This document shows, piece after piece, positions 17,271 through 26,169 of a stretch of 64,000 nucleotides of DNA (position 1 is its first letter; each line of letters begins with the position of its first letter). A program made the translations under genes and the position numbers. A model generated the notes under the pieces. The model saw only the letters and a list, made by a program, of their open reading frames with translations, had not been told where the DNA came from and did not search any database. Source of the stretch: Allomuricauda sp. (GTDB lineage Bacteria > Bacteroidota > Bacteroidia > Flavobacteriales > Flavobacteriaceae); contig NZ_PABT01000044.1 of assembly GCF_002699205.1 (NCBI RefSeq), positions 1-64,000 on the forward strand, given 5' to 3'.

Positions 17271-18536
17271 ATGAAAATGTACATCAAAAGAAGAATCATC
17301 TACTTCGACCTATTCCGTAAAATCCCTTTTGTGTTTCTTTCGAGGAATCTTTCCTTTTATGCCATCCCCTTACTTTGTCTCCTAATCGCTTCGTGTTCGA
17401 GTGAAGTTGTCATACATAAAGAGAGTAATGATCTGGCATCCGATCCCCCACTTGATAAAAACTATATTGAGGACGCTAGCATACAAGAACAATTGAACTA
17501 CAAGGAGTACCATTTAACATCGCTTATGGAACATATACTGGACGTTAACCCTGGTTTTGAAAAACTGACGGAATTTAAGGCCGGTAAAAGGAAAAGACCT
17601 GCGGTTTATATGAGCGGCTTATTGGATGGCTTTTACCCATCCGGAAAGGATGAAGAACATCTTTCGCTGGAAGCATTTACCGATTTAGACGGGGAAACCT
17701 GGTATCCAATTTTGACCAGGATCAAGGAAGGAGAGCGTCATGCCGAAAATGCCTTATATCTTATCAATAGTTTTGACCCAGATACAGAATCAGAGTACGT
17801 CAAGGCCTACCATTTGAATGAAGAAGGGGAATTAATACTGGTGGATGGTGATTTCACAGAAGATGAATTTCTCTCTATGTCACAGAAAAGTACATTGGAA
17901 GAGTCTGTTTACACGCTCTCTATTGTATCCTGCGCACCCATCGAAGGAATAAAAAAAATAGCATACACGGATTGCTATTCCGGAGGAGGAACAGGTTCAG
18001 GAGGGTACACCCCACCAAGCACCCTGAGGATAGAAAAAATTGAAATCAATGATAAAAAAGAATCTTGGATAGAGAAAGCCGATATTGAGTTTCAAGGGGT
18101 AAAAGTGAGTTTTGACGGAAGCCAGTTTGTACGTGATTACTCCATAGGCTTTTCCAGTAGCTACCTAAATTTGACCGGATCAAGAAAAGCTGTCACTAAA
18201 ATCTCCAATAGCGATATCGGATCATTTCAAACGGTAAACTTTAAAATCGGTTCGGAATCGTCAAATAGCAGCTTTGTATTTACTGTATATGAGTATGACT
18301 CATGGCCTGCTCCCAAGAAATATATTCAAACCAGTTTACTTCCCGCAAGTTGTGACTGTGCGAGGCCAAACTATAATTTGTTTGGGTATCGTTCCTACCA
18401 AACACCTTATTTTAACCGAGTATATTCCATTAATCGAAATGCTTCCACCGATGGTATTCCCTATGCATTTGGCAGGACCATATCGAATCCAGAGGATAAT
18501 TATTCTGGAAGAATTAAATTTACCAATAGTGGATAG
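17271..18536 (+). CDS. Surface lipoprotein with Gly-rich linker, unknown
   Basis: 421 residues. The lipobox LLIASC places the lipidated Cys at residue 42, after an unusually long basic N-terminus (MKMYIKRRIIYFDLFRK), so a shorter start is possible. Residues 50 to about 225 form a charged globular region. A short Gly-rich linker, YSGGGTGSGGYTPPS, follows Cys-containing SCAPIEGIKKIAYTDC, and the last 170 residues look beta-rich. The general plan, a charged domain, a Cys and Gly-rich spacer and a beta domain, is shared with the lipoprotein at 26170, and each is followed by a small outer-membrane barrel gene. Function is unknown. Confidence 0.75.
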   Translation: MKMYIKRRIIYFDLFRKIPFVFLSRNLSFYAIPLLCLLIASCSSEVVIHKESNDLASDPPLDKNYIEDASIQEQLNYKEYHLTSLMEHILDVNPGFEKLTEFKAGKRKRPAVYMSGLLDGFYPSGKDEEHLSLEAFTDLDGETWYPILTRIKEGERHAENALYLINSFDPDTESEYVKAYHLNEEGELILVDGDFTEDEFLSMSQKSTLEESVYTLSIVSCAPIEGIKKIAYTDCYSGGGTGSGGYTPPSTLRIEKIEINDKKESWIEKADIEFQGVKVSFDGSQFVRDYSIGFSSSYLNLTGSRKAVTKISNSDIGSFQTVNFKIGSESSNSSFVFTVYEYDSWPAPKKYIQTSLLPASCDCARPNYNLFGYRSYQTPYFNRVYSINRNASTDGIPYAFGRTISNPEDNYSGRIKFTNSG

Positions 18537-18588
18537 TGTTGAAGCAATAGGTAGTATAAGGAAAGCTTACCATTCAAAAGGTCATCAT

Positions 18589-19245
18589 ATGCGATTTAAA
18601 ATAGTTTATCTTGTCATTATCTTTTTGACAACTACATCCTGTTTTTCTCAGGATAAGCGAAAGGGAAATTTGTTTTTTAACGTGGGCCCTGAGTACCGTA
18701 TCACCCCTATTTATAATGCTGGAGTTTCCAGTTTATCAAAGGAAGCAAATTATACCAATATAGACCTACAAAATTCCGGAATGGCACTGAATATAGGAGC
18801 AGCCTATTTCTTAACCCATAATCTCTCAATCGGATTCAACAATTCCTTTAGGCATGATATCGTTACCACCGGTCATGGCCCGAACAATACTATGTCAAGT
18901 ACGGACAGAGGATTGCTTATAGGATATCACTTTCGGGCAAACTATATGTTTGAGGTTTTTGGAAAAGGTTCCCTTATCATCAGCTTGGGATATTCACTAT
19001 TAAATCGTAACAGTGAATTCAGCGTGCACGAACCATTGTATGACATGAATGGACAAGAAACTGGTGTGCAAACCTATCTAGCCGATTACAAGTTTGGTTC
19101 AAATAGCGTATCATTGGGATACGGTATAGGAAAATCCAAATTGATGATAGGACTATACATTGCTGGGAATTCGGTTTATTTTAATGAGCGGACCACTTTC
19201 ATGATTCCTTTTCTAACATACAGTTATGAATTCGGAAAGTTATAA
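18589..19245 (+). CDS. Outer-membrane beta-barrel protein, 218 aa
   Basis: Start chosen at 18589 (MRFKIVYLVIIFLTTTSCFSQ, a signal peptide); a longer frame from 18274 overlaps the previous gene out of phase. The mature part alternates hydrophobic and polar residues with aromatic strand ends (NIGAAYFLTHNLSIGFNNSF, LIGYHFRANYMFEVFG, SLIISLGYSLLNRNSEF, MIPFLTYSYEFGKL), as in small outer-membrane barrels. It follows the 421-aa lipoprotein by 52 bp and is probably co-transcribed. Substrate unknown. Confidence 0.75.
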   Translation: MRFKIVYLVIIFLTTTSCFSQDKRKGNLFFNVGPEYRITPIYNAGVSSLSKEANYTNIDLQNSGMALNIGAAYFLTHNLSIGFNNSFRHDIVTTGHGPNNTMSSTDRGLLIGYHFRANYMFEVFGKGSLIISLGYSLLNRNSEFSVHEPLYDMNGQETGVQTYLADYKFGSNSVSLGYGIGKSKLMIGLYIAGNSVYFNERTTFMIPFLTYSYEFGKL

Positions 19246-19328
19246 TGCTGTTCGGACAAAATCCCAGGTATTGCGCGAAGGTCATTGTTACCTGTACCGA
19301 TGGATGTACCAGACTGTTCCTTGGTTGG

Positions 19329-20456
19329 TTACATTCGTATTTGGCTCCACAATAAGGGATGTTCACTTGCTGCATATAATTCATTTTCCACACTTCCAAA
19401 GACATCCCATTTTGGTCGCTTTTTGTAGCATACCCCCTTTCTTACCAAACCACAATTTTCAATAGCGGCAAAAAGATTCTTGGATAGCATTAAATAATCC
19501 CTCTGTGGGATATTCACGCCCATTTTGAATGCCCCCATTCTAAAATAATCAGCATCTTGACCCTTATCCAAGGTACACCTGAACCTAGGGTGTTTTGTAA
19601 TGTCTGACAATTCAGCGTCCTGTGTCAATGGGGCTATGCTACTGCTATAGCTGGGAGCATTCAAAGTACCCATGAGCACCATATTGGCTTCGCTACTTTT
19701 TTGTCTTTGGGCAACAAGTCTTGCAATATGTCCAGCTTGTAATTTTTGCCGTCTACGAAATGGTTCTATTTCATTCCCACTACCGAGGAAATGGGTACAC
19801 AAGGCTATAAGATTCAATCCACTATTTGTTCTAAACACATATTCCTGTAAATCCACGTCAAACATGGGTTCGTTCGCTTCGTCCAGTTCATTGACATGGG
19901 TCTTGATAGATATAAGATTGAATCCGGTTTTTGCCAAAACACCAATACCACGGCCCCATGGGTCGTTGGTTCCAAGAAAAACAAGTTCTTTATAGGTTTT
20001 TTTTCCCTCGGAGGAAATGAAATGTCGGTTGAACTCGAGCAAGGAATGCCTATCCTCTATTTCAGATAAAACCAGAATGTCGGGGTCTATTGCGTTGATG
20101 ACCTTAGCCTTATTCCTGACAGCAATTTCATGGATTGGCAAAGAGTCAACTTTGGCCCACCCTTCCCAATCGGTCAAATGGGATGCTTTGGACATCTCCC
20201 CATCCAAACCTTTTCTGATCCGTAATTGGCCCATGGTGTTCTTTATCGTAAAATAGGGCATCTGTCCTTGGTTATCAAATTCCAAAAAATGGGAAAGTAT
20301 CCTCATCCTGTCATATTGTTTTGGTGTACGTTCCGATTGGGTCAACAGAGTCTCAAACTCCGTTATCCATCGGGATCTATTTTCGTCACGATACCTCCCC
20401 ACTAAATCTATATGACGGTGGAAGATGTTTTGTATGTTGTAAAAGGCTATTTTCAT
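19329..20456 (-). CDS. Endonuclease/exonuclease/phosphatase-fold protein with altered DxN motif
   Basis: 375 residues of the EEP fold. Family landmarks are present: Asn7 in FYNIQN, Glu132 in VLSEIED, His222 in CTHFLGS, and RDYLMLS. The usual GDFN motif reads GTLN (Thr264, Asn266), so the Asp of the DxN pair is lost, and the C-terminal SDH reads SEH. Activity may be reduced or the role non-catalytic. It overlaps the upstream HTH gene by ATGA-like spacing (20453-20456), so the two are coupled. Why this pair sits between cargo modules is unknown. Confidence 0.8.
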   Translation of the reverse strand: MKIAFYNIQNIFHRHIDLVGRYRDENRSRWITEFETLLTQSERTPKQYDRMRILSHFLEFDNQGQMPYFTIKNTMGQLRIRKGLDGEMSKASHLTDWEGWAKVDSLPIHEIAVRNKAKVINAIDPDILVLSEIEDRHSLLEFNRHFISSEGKKTYKELVFLGTNDPWGRGIGVLAKTGFNLISIKTHVNELDEANEPMFDVDLQEYVFRTNSGLNLIALCTHFLGSGNEIEPFRRRQKLQAGHIARLVAQRQKSSEANMVLMGTLNAPSYSSSIAPLTQDAELSDITKHPRFRCTLDKGQDADYFRMGAFKMGVNIPQRDYLMLSKNLFAAIENCGLVRKGVCYKKRPKWDVFGSVENELYAASEHPLLWSQIRM

Positions 20457-20740
20457 GACCGATTCTTGAACATAAAATTCTTGTTATCCATAAGGATGTT
20501 ATGGATTTCCTCCTCATCATAGTAAATGATGCCCCCTAATTTGGTAAATGGAATGGTTCCATTGATCCGGAAATTCTGAAGAGTCCCCGGACTTATCCCC
20601 AATTTGCCCATGACACTGTTTGACTTGATCCATCGATCCAAGGTAATACGGTCGTGTTTCAACAATATTTCCTGGATCTCTTCCAAAAGAGATTCCTTGA
20701 ATCCCTCCAAATCCTCTTGGGTAACAATATTTGCTGGCAT
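20453..20740 (-). CDS. Helix-turn-helix protein, excisionase-like
   Basis: 95 residues. A helical N-terminus (EDLEGFKESLLEEIQEILLK) precedes a winged-helix HTH: WIKSNSVMGKLGISPGTLQNFRINGTIPFTKLGGIIYYDEEEI. This matches the MerR/Xis-like HTH_17 proteins that are abundant in Bacteroidetes conjugative elements. It may regulate or direct excision of the element. It is translated just ahead of the EEP-fold gene and is divergent from the ABC exporter gene, with 184 bp between. Confidence 0.8.
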   Translation of the reverse strand: MPANIVTQEDLEGFKESLLEEIQEILLKHDRITLDRWIKSNSVMGKLGISPGTLQNFRINGTIPFTKLGGIIYYDEEEIHNILMDNKNFMFKNRS

Positions 20741-20924
20741 AATTCTACATTTAGTTTACCATCAAATTTGAGAATCGGAGTAAAAACAAATTCACAAGTT
20801 GTTCCCAAGTTGGGTCAAATTTTAACATTTGAACTACTTTTATCAGGGATTATCGTAGGATTAATGTTTGCTATATAGCTGTAAATTCTTAATCCATTAT
20901 ATTTATGCACTATAAACACTAACC

Positions 20925-23120
20925 ATGTTTCGCACCACTTTTCCCAACTATCGGCAATTGGACAAGATGGACTGTGGCCCCACATGCCTCAGGATCATCG
21001 CCAAATATTATGGCAGGGAGGTGCCCTTAGAGCGTCTTAGACAGGCATCATATATTGATAGGGAGGGGGTTTCATTGGCAGGGATAAAGGAAGCTGCAAA
21101 GCAAATCGACTTAGAGACTTTCTCGGTCTTGATCACATGGGAAGACCTTATTGAAAAAGCCCCATTGCCATGTATTGTTCATTGGGAAGGCAATCATTTT
21201 ATGGTGGTCTATCGCATAACTCCTACCAAAGTACATATTTCCGATCCGGCCAAGGGGAAATATAGTTTAAGTGCCGATGCGTTTAAAAGGGGATGGCTTT
21301 CTGCAGAGAAGAAAGGAATTGCCATGTTTTTGGAACCGATGGATGTTTTCATCAAGGGTAAATTGGGCAGGGTAGAAAACAAAAGCCACCTCACACATGC
21401 TTTAAAATATCTTTTTGATTATAAAAAGTTGGTCGGGCAATTGGCCATAGGGCTTTTGCTCTCGTCCATTATCCAATTGGCCCTACCCTTCTTTACCCAG
21501 AGTATTGTTGACTATGGTATCGAGAACCAGGACCTGAATTTTATCCAGGTCATTCTGATAGGGCAAGTATTCTTTGTAATGTCAAGAGGGGCCATAGCCA
21601 TTTTAAGGGATTGGATCTTGTTACATATGTCCATGCGGATCAACATTCGGATGATGAATGATTACCTTACGCGATTGATACAATTGCCTGTTTCGTTCTT
21701 TTCAGGTCGGGGCATCGGTGATTTGGTAAGGAGAATCAATGATAATGAACGGATCGAGGAATTTTTCACCAATGGTTCTTTGACTTTTTTATTCGATATA
21801 TTCAACATCCTTCTTTTCAGTTTTGTGCTGGCATATTACAACCTCAGGATATTTTTGGTCTTCCTCATAGGATCCGGGCTATACTTGCTATGGTCATTGG
21901 CATTCATGAAGAAAAAAGCTTTGTTGGACACTGCCTACTTTAAATCCAGTGCAACGAGTCAATCCAAGGTACTACAGATCATTTATAATATTGAAGACAT
22001 CAAGGTCAATGGTTCCGAAGATCGGCGGAAGAAAGAATGGTACGCCACACAATTGGAACTGTTTGGGGTCACATCAAAAAACTTAAGAATCCATCAATTA
22101 CAGACCAATGGAGGACAGCTTATCAATGAATTAAAGAATATAGCCATTATTTTTCTTTCGGCCTATGCCGTTATCGAAGGAGTCTTCAGTCTTGGTGTGA
22201 TGTTGGCCATCCAGTTCATCATTGGTCAGCTTAATGTACCACTGAGCAAGATGATGGATTTTTTATTGGACTACCAAAAAGCGGAATTGGCGTTGAGACG
22301 GCTTTTTGAAGTTTGGAACGAGGAACCAGAGGGCCATGATTTGAACACAGTTGAAAAAAAAGCGCACGAAAGCATTGGTCTCCACGATGTATCTTTCAGA
22401 TATGGTCCTCCAGGGACCAAGGCAGCCCTGTCCCATGTTTCCATAACCATACCTAAAGGAAAGGTAACCGCTATTGTGGGGCACAGTGGTTCTGGAAAAT
22501 CGACCTTGCTCAAGCTTCTATTACAGTTTTATAGCCCCACCGAGGGAAAGATTACCGTTGGGAACACACCATTATCGAGTATTGCACCTAGAATTTGGAG
22601 AGAAAACTGTGGCGTGGTATTGCAAGAGGGAAGCCTTTTTGAGGATACGATAGAACGTAATATAACAGAGTCCAAATCCAAGTCCCCATTGGATGAGGAT
22701 CGATTTGAGACAGCCTTATCCTATGCCATGTTAAAAGGCTTTGTCGATGATCTGCCACACGGTACAAAAACGAAGATCGGGGAAAATGGGATTAGATTGA
22801 GTGGTGGAGAGAAGCAGCGTATATTAATGGCAAGGGCCATATACAAAGACCCGGACTACTTCTTCTTGGATGAGGCCACCAGTTCGCTGGATTCCATCAA
22901 TGAGAAGGGAATACTTAACAACCTGGATTCCTTTAACAAAAACAGAACCGTGGTTATTGTAGCGCACCGACTATCCACTATCCGTAATGCGGACAATATC
23001 ATCGTTCTGGATAACGGAACTGTAAAAGAGCAAGGAACACATCAAGACCTCCTGAGCAAAAAGGGAGTGTATTGGAAATTGGTACAATATCAAATGGATG
23101 CGGTAGATTATGGAAGATAA
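20925..23120 (+). CDS. C39-peptidase-containing ABC exporter (PCAT, bacteriocin-type)
   Basis: 731 residues. The N-terminal C39 peptidase has Cys17 in KMDCGPTCL, His91 in EGNHFMVVYRI and Asp107 in ISDPAKG, a complete catalytic set that cuts after double-glycine leaders. A six-helix exporter domain spans about residues 160-460. The nucleotide-binding domain has Walker A GHSGSGKST (about 518-526), signature LSGGEKQR (about 625) and Walker B FFLDEATSSLD (about 645-655), with a late H-loop His. It would process and export peptides across the inner membrane. It overlaps the HlyD gene by 11 bp. The candidate substrate is the double-glycine peptide at 29404. Confidence 0.95.
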   Translation: MFRTTFPNYRQLDKMDCGPTCLRIIAKYYGREVPLERLRQASYIDREGVSLAGIKEAAKQIDLETFSVLITWEDLIEKAPLPCIVHWEGNHFMVVYRITPTKVHISDPAKGKYSLSADAFKRGWLSAEKKGIAMFLEPMDVFIKGKLGRVENKSHLTHALKYLFDYKKLVGQLAIGLLLSSIIQLALPFFTQSIVDYGIENQDLNFIQVILIGQVFFVMSRGAIAILRDWILLHMSMRINIRMMNDYLTRLIQLPVSFFSGRGIGDLVRRINDNERIEEFFTNGSLTFLFDIFNILLFSFVLAYYNLRIFLVFLIGSGLYLLWSLAFMKKKALLDTAYFKSSATSQSKVLQIIYNIEDIKVNGSEDRRKKEWYATQLELFGVTSKNLRIHQLQTNGGQLINELKNIAIIFLSAYAVIEGVFSLGVMLAIQFIIGQLNVPLSKMMDFLLDYQKAELALRRLFEVWNEEPEGHDLNTVEKKAHESIGLHDVSFRYGPPGTKAALSHVSITIPKGKVTAIVGHSGSGKSTLLKLLLQFYSPTEGKITVGNTPLSSIAPRIWRENCGVVLQEGSLFEDTIERNITESKSKSPLDEDRFETALSYAMLKGFVDDLPHGTKTKIGENGIRLSGGEKQRILMARAIYKDPDYFFLDEATSSLDSINEKGILNNLDSFNKNRTVVIVAHRLSTIRNADNIIVLDNGTVKEQGTHQDLLSKKGVYWKLVQYQMDAVDYGR

Positions 23121-24396
23121 CGTGGTTTTTTCGGAAGACTTTTTGAACCGTCCCCCAAGCTGGATGGTACGGAGAGGAAACCTGATTTTTTTCTTTTTCT
23201 TTATTTTGTTGGTGCTACTTGCCTACTTTATACGATACAACGAAGTAGTTGAAGCAGACATACTGGTGACCAGTGAAAATCCTCCGGTCGCTCTTTATAG
23301 TAAGCGTCAGGGCCAATTGGTCTATATGAACTTTGGGTCAGGTCAGCAAGTGGACAGGGGAGGAATTCTGGCCATTGTGGAAAACCCTTCAAAATGGGAG
23401 GATGTATTTTATCTCAGGGAGCAATTGGACGACACCACGTTGACCCATACGCTGGAGGGGCTCCATCAAAAGTTCCCCAGCGATCTGGAACTGGAAGTAG
23501 GAATGCATATGTCCTATCAGAAGTATTTAAAAGCATACCAAAACTATCTACTTTATTTGAACCTTGGCCAGGAAGCACTTGAAAGCGAAAACCTGAAGCT
23601 AAGATTAGCAAGGTACAAAAGTCAGATTGCCATCAAACAGTCGCAATTAAAGACGGCAAGAAGGAACTATTCCCTGGCCAAGCAAAGTTATGATAGACAG
23701 GAAGCTCTTCTTGAAAAGGGTGTAATCTCCCAACAGCAATTGGATGGCAACGAACAAGAAATGTTGTTCGCTCAAAACGAGGTCAATACCATCAAAGAAG
23801 AACTGGAGGCATTACAGGTGGATACGCTGAGCCTGAAAGATCTTAGTTTAAAATCATTGAACAAGGATATTATAAATGCATCATCCTATTTCTCGGAACT
23901 TCAATTGGCCAAACAAGAATTGAAGGGTAAAATGGATGAATGGGAAAACAACTATGCACTGATAAGTCCGGTCTCTGGAACGGTAACGGTTTTTGACATC
24001 TGGAACAACCATCAACAGGTATCCCAAGGGGAACATATCTTGACCGTGGTGCCAAACAAAAGGGCCCGGTTAATCGGCAAATGTAAAGTTCCCATCAGAA
24101 ATTCGGCCAAAATCAAAAAAGGCCAAGATGTTATCATCAAATTGGATAACTATCCCTATCGGGAATGGGGCCTATTGGAGGGGGTTGTGGCACAGATGTC
24201 CTTAACACCAAAAAAAGGGGATGATGTTTATTATTCCGTATATGTTGAGATGCCCCATTTAAAAACCACCTATGGGAAGGAGATCGAGTTCAAACAGGAA
24301 ATGATGGGAACGGCCAAAATAGTGCTTCAGGAAGCCTCCCTATTGGAAAGGGTTTTCTACCAGTTCAGAGGACTATGGTCCGATATAACATATTAA
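23110..24396 (+). CDS. HlyD-family periplasmic adaptor of the exporter
   Basis: 428 residues. One N-terminal membrane helix (LIFFFFFILLVLLAYFIRY) is followed by a lipoyl-like half (GQLVYMNFGSGQQVDRGGILAIVENP), a long coiled coil (about residues 150-280, with QSYDRQEALLEKGVISQQQLD) and a second half (YALISPVSGTVTVFDIWNNHQQVSQGEHILTVVP). This is the membrane-fusion protein that links the C39 exporter to an outer-membrane channel. No TolC-like gene is present in the window, so the exporter may borrow a host one. It overlaps the exporter gene and is followed by the regulator gene after 16 bp. Confidence 0.92.
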   Translation: MEDNVVFSEDFLNRPPSWMVRRGNLIFFFFFILLVLLAYFIRYNEVVEADILVTSENPPVALYSKRQGQLVYMNFGSGQQVDRGGILAIVENPSKWEDVFYLREQLDDTTLTHTLEGLHQKFPSDLELEVGMHMSYQKYLKAYQNYLLYLNLGQEALESENLKLRLARYKSQIAIKQSQLKTARRNYSLAKQSYDRQEALLEKGVISQQQLDGNEQEMLFAQNEVNTIKEELEALQVDTLSLKDLSLKSLNKDIINASSYFSELQLAKQELKGKMDEWENNYALISPVSGTVTVFDIWNNHQQVSQGEHILTVVPNKRARLIGKCKVPIRNSAKIKKGQDVIIKLDNYPYREWGLLEGVVAQMSLTPKKGDDVYYSVYVEMPHLKTTYGKEIEFKQEMMGTAKIVLQEASLLERVFYQFRGLWSDITY

Positions 24397-24412
24397 AAAA
24401 CACAGAAATCTT

Positions 24413-26077
24413 ATGCGGCCTTATCTAGTATTTCTTTTATTGTCAATGATGACCATTACGGTTTTTTCACAGGAGTTGAACAAAGATCAATTACTCCAAC
24501 TGTCCTTCGATTCCCTTGATCGGATTGAAAACGAAGTGGAATATGGCACCATGTATTCAAAAAAGGTTTTTGATGCACATATCCTAAAAGCAAAGTATGC
24601 AAAGGACACGGGACAACTTGCCGAGGCATATAGAAAACGGGTGTGGGGAGAGGATTTCGCCTCGGCCATCAAATATGTGGATTCAGCCATTGGGATATCC
24701 ACAGGTGTCCATGAAAAAAGATTCCCATCCAAAGTGCATTACACCAAAGGAGGCCTGTTGTATGAAGCCGATAGACCCGATGATGCGGTCAGGGAATTTG
24801 TAACCGCCTATGAATTTGCCAAAAAAGCCAATGATTATGAACAAATCATCGACTGTTTCAACGCCATAGCTATCATAAAAGGAGAATATGGCCATCAAGA
24901 AAGGGCGATATCCCTACTTCGGCTTTCTTTGGATTATTTAAATAAGTACGAGGGGAAAATCGATAATTATGATTTGACCAAACTCATTACATTGGATAAC
25001 ATTGCCCGTTGTTATCTGCAAATCAAAAAAATCGATTCATCACGGCACTATGCCCAACAGGGCCTGGACCTTTCTTCCCAGATGAAGGATCTGGACACCT
25101 ATCGATCTTTAAGTGCGCTCTATGCACAAATAAACTATTATGATGGCAACTATATCAAGTCTAGGGATACGCTATTAAAATATGTAAAGGGCACTGGAGA
25201 TCTTTCGCAGGCGGACCGCCTTTTTTATTTGGGCATGATCGAGGGGGAAATTGGAAATTCAGCAAAAAAAAGGAGGTATTTCAAGCGAATCGATTCCTTA
25301 CTGGACCGGAACGGATATCCTTTGATGGACAATGTGAAGGAAATCTTTCAATTCCTTATAAAAGATGCCATCTCAAAAGACGAGGAACCCATGGTAAAGA
25401 ATTATGCCGATCGATTGGTCTATTATGACAGTATCTTGACTAGGGCGGAAAAAGAGATCCGCAGTATCCTGTGGACTGAATTTGACCTTCCAGAACAAGA
25501 GGCCTCCAAAAAAGTATTGTCCGATGAAATCCAAAAGAAAGAAGGAACGATTCGGAACTACATCCTCTTATCCGTCCTGCTCATTTCCCTTTTAGCGCTT
25601 TACTTCATCAAATACAGCAGGACACAAAAGAAATTGAGGGAAGTCATGGATCAAGATGTCGAGCCTTTAAAAAGTCACCCAAAAAAAGATGACATTGCTC
25701 AAATGAATATTGATCCCGAGCTTGTTCAAAGCACACTCGAAGCTTTGGATAAATGGGAAACAAACCTCGGTTACCTTGACCAAAAAACCAGTCAAAATTC
25801 ATTGGCTTCTGACCTTAATACAAACACAACGTATCTCTCAAAAATCATAAATACTTATAAAGGGCAAACGTTTTCCAATTATATAAAAGATCTTCGGGTA
25901 ACCTATGCTATCAACCATTTAAAGGAAAACCCTCAAATCATCGATACCCATTCTACAATTCAGATCGCAGAAATGTTCGGGTTCAGCTCTTTGGATGTCT
26001 TTGCCCGGGCCATAAAATCCAAGATCGGGGTGACCCCGGCGGTCTACTTTAGAAAACTAAAGAAAAGCAATTTATAA
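24413..26077 (+). CDS. TPR-transmembrane-AraC hybrid regulator
   Basis: 554 residues. A signal peptide (YLVFLLLSMMTITVFSQ) is followed by periplasmic tetratricopeptide repeats to about residue 370, a membrane helix (YILLSVLLISLLALYFIKY) and a cytoplasmic AraC-type DNA-binding domain (LASDLNTNTTYLSKIINTYKGQTFSNYIKDLRV, then IQIAEMFGFSSLDVFARAIKSKIGVTPAVYF). The plan suggests a one-component transmembrane sensor of a periplasmic or envelope signal. It is co-transcribed with the exporter. Its stop codon lies inside a palindrome (26067-26082) that recurs before three other operons, so it is a candidate regulator of that set; another similar protein is at 53284. Confidence 0.9.
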   Translation: MRPYLVFLLLSMMTITVFSQELNKDQLLQLSFDSLDRIENEVEYGTMYSKKVFDAHILKAKYAKDTGQLAEAYRKRVWGEDFASAIKYVDSAIGISTGVHEKRFPSKVHYTKGGLLYEADRPDDAVREFVTAYEFAKKANDYEQIIDCFNAIAIIKGEYGHQERAISLLRLSLDYLNKYEGKIDNYDLTKLITLDNIARCYLQIKKIDSSRHYAQQGLDLSSQMKDLDTYRSLSALYAQINYYDGNYIKSRDTLLKYVKGTGDLSQADRLFYLGMIEGEIGNSAKKRRYFKRIDSLLDRNGYPLMDNVKEIFQFLIKDAISKDEEPMVKNYADRLVYYDSILTRAEKEIRSILWTEFDLPEQEASKKVLSDEIQKKEGTIRNYILLSVLLISLLALYFIKYSRTQKKLREVMDQDVEPLKSHPKKDDIAQMNIDPELVQSTLEALDKWETNLGYLDQKTSQNSLASDLNTNTTYLSKIINTYKGQTFSNYIKDLRVTYAINHLKENPQIIDTHSTIQIAEMFGFSSLDVFARAIKSKIGVTPAVYFRKLKKSNL

Positions 26078-26125
26078 AATGCGCATAAATTAAAATGCCT
26101 TGAATCTTATTAACCATTAGTTTCG
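26067..26125 (+). promoter_or_regulatory. Regulatory site A: palindrome plus promoter box before the 541-aa lipoprotein
   Basis: GCAATTTATAAAATGC (26067-26082, one mismatch from a perfect palindrome) is followed 51 bp from its start by TAGTTTCG (26118-26125), close to the Bacteroidetes -7 consensus TAnnTTTG. CCATTAG at this box is shared with site B. No good -33 TTG at standard spacing is present, as expected for an activated promoter. The lipoprotein start is 44 bp further on. Confidence 0.6.
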
Positions 26126-26169
26126 GCTTGAACAATAACACTACCATAACTATTTAAAAGCTGAACAAC

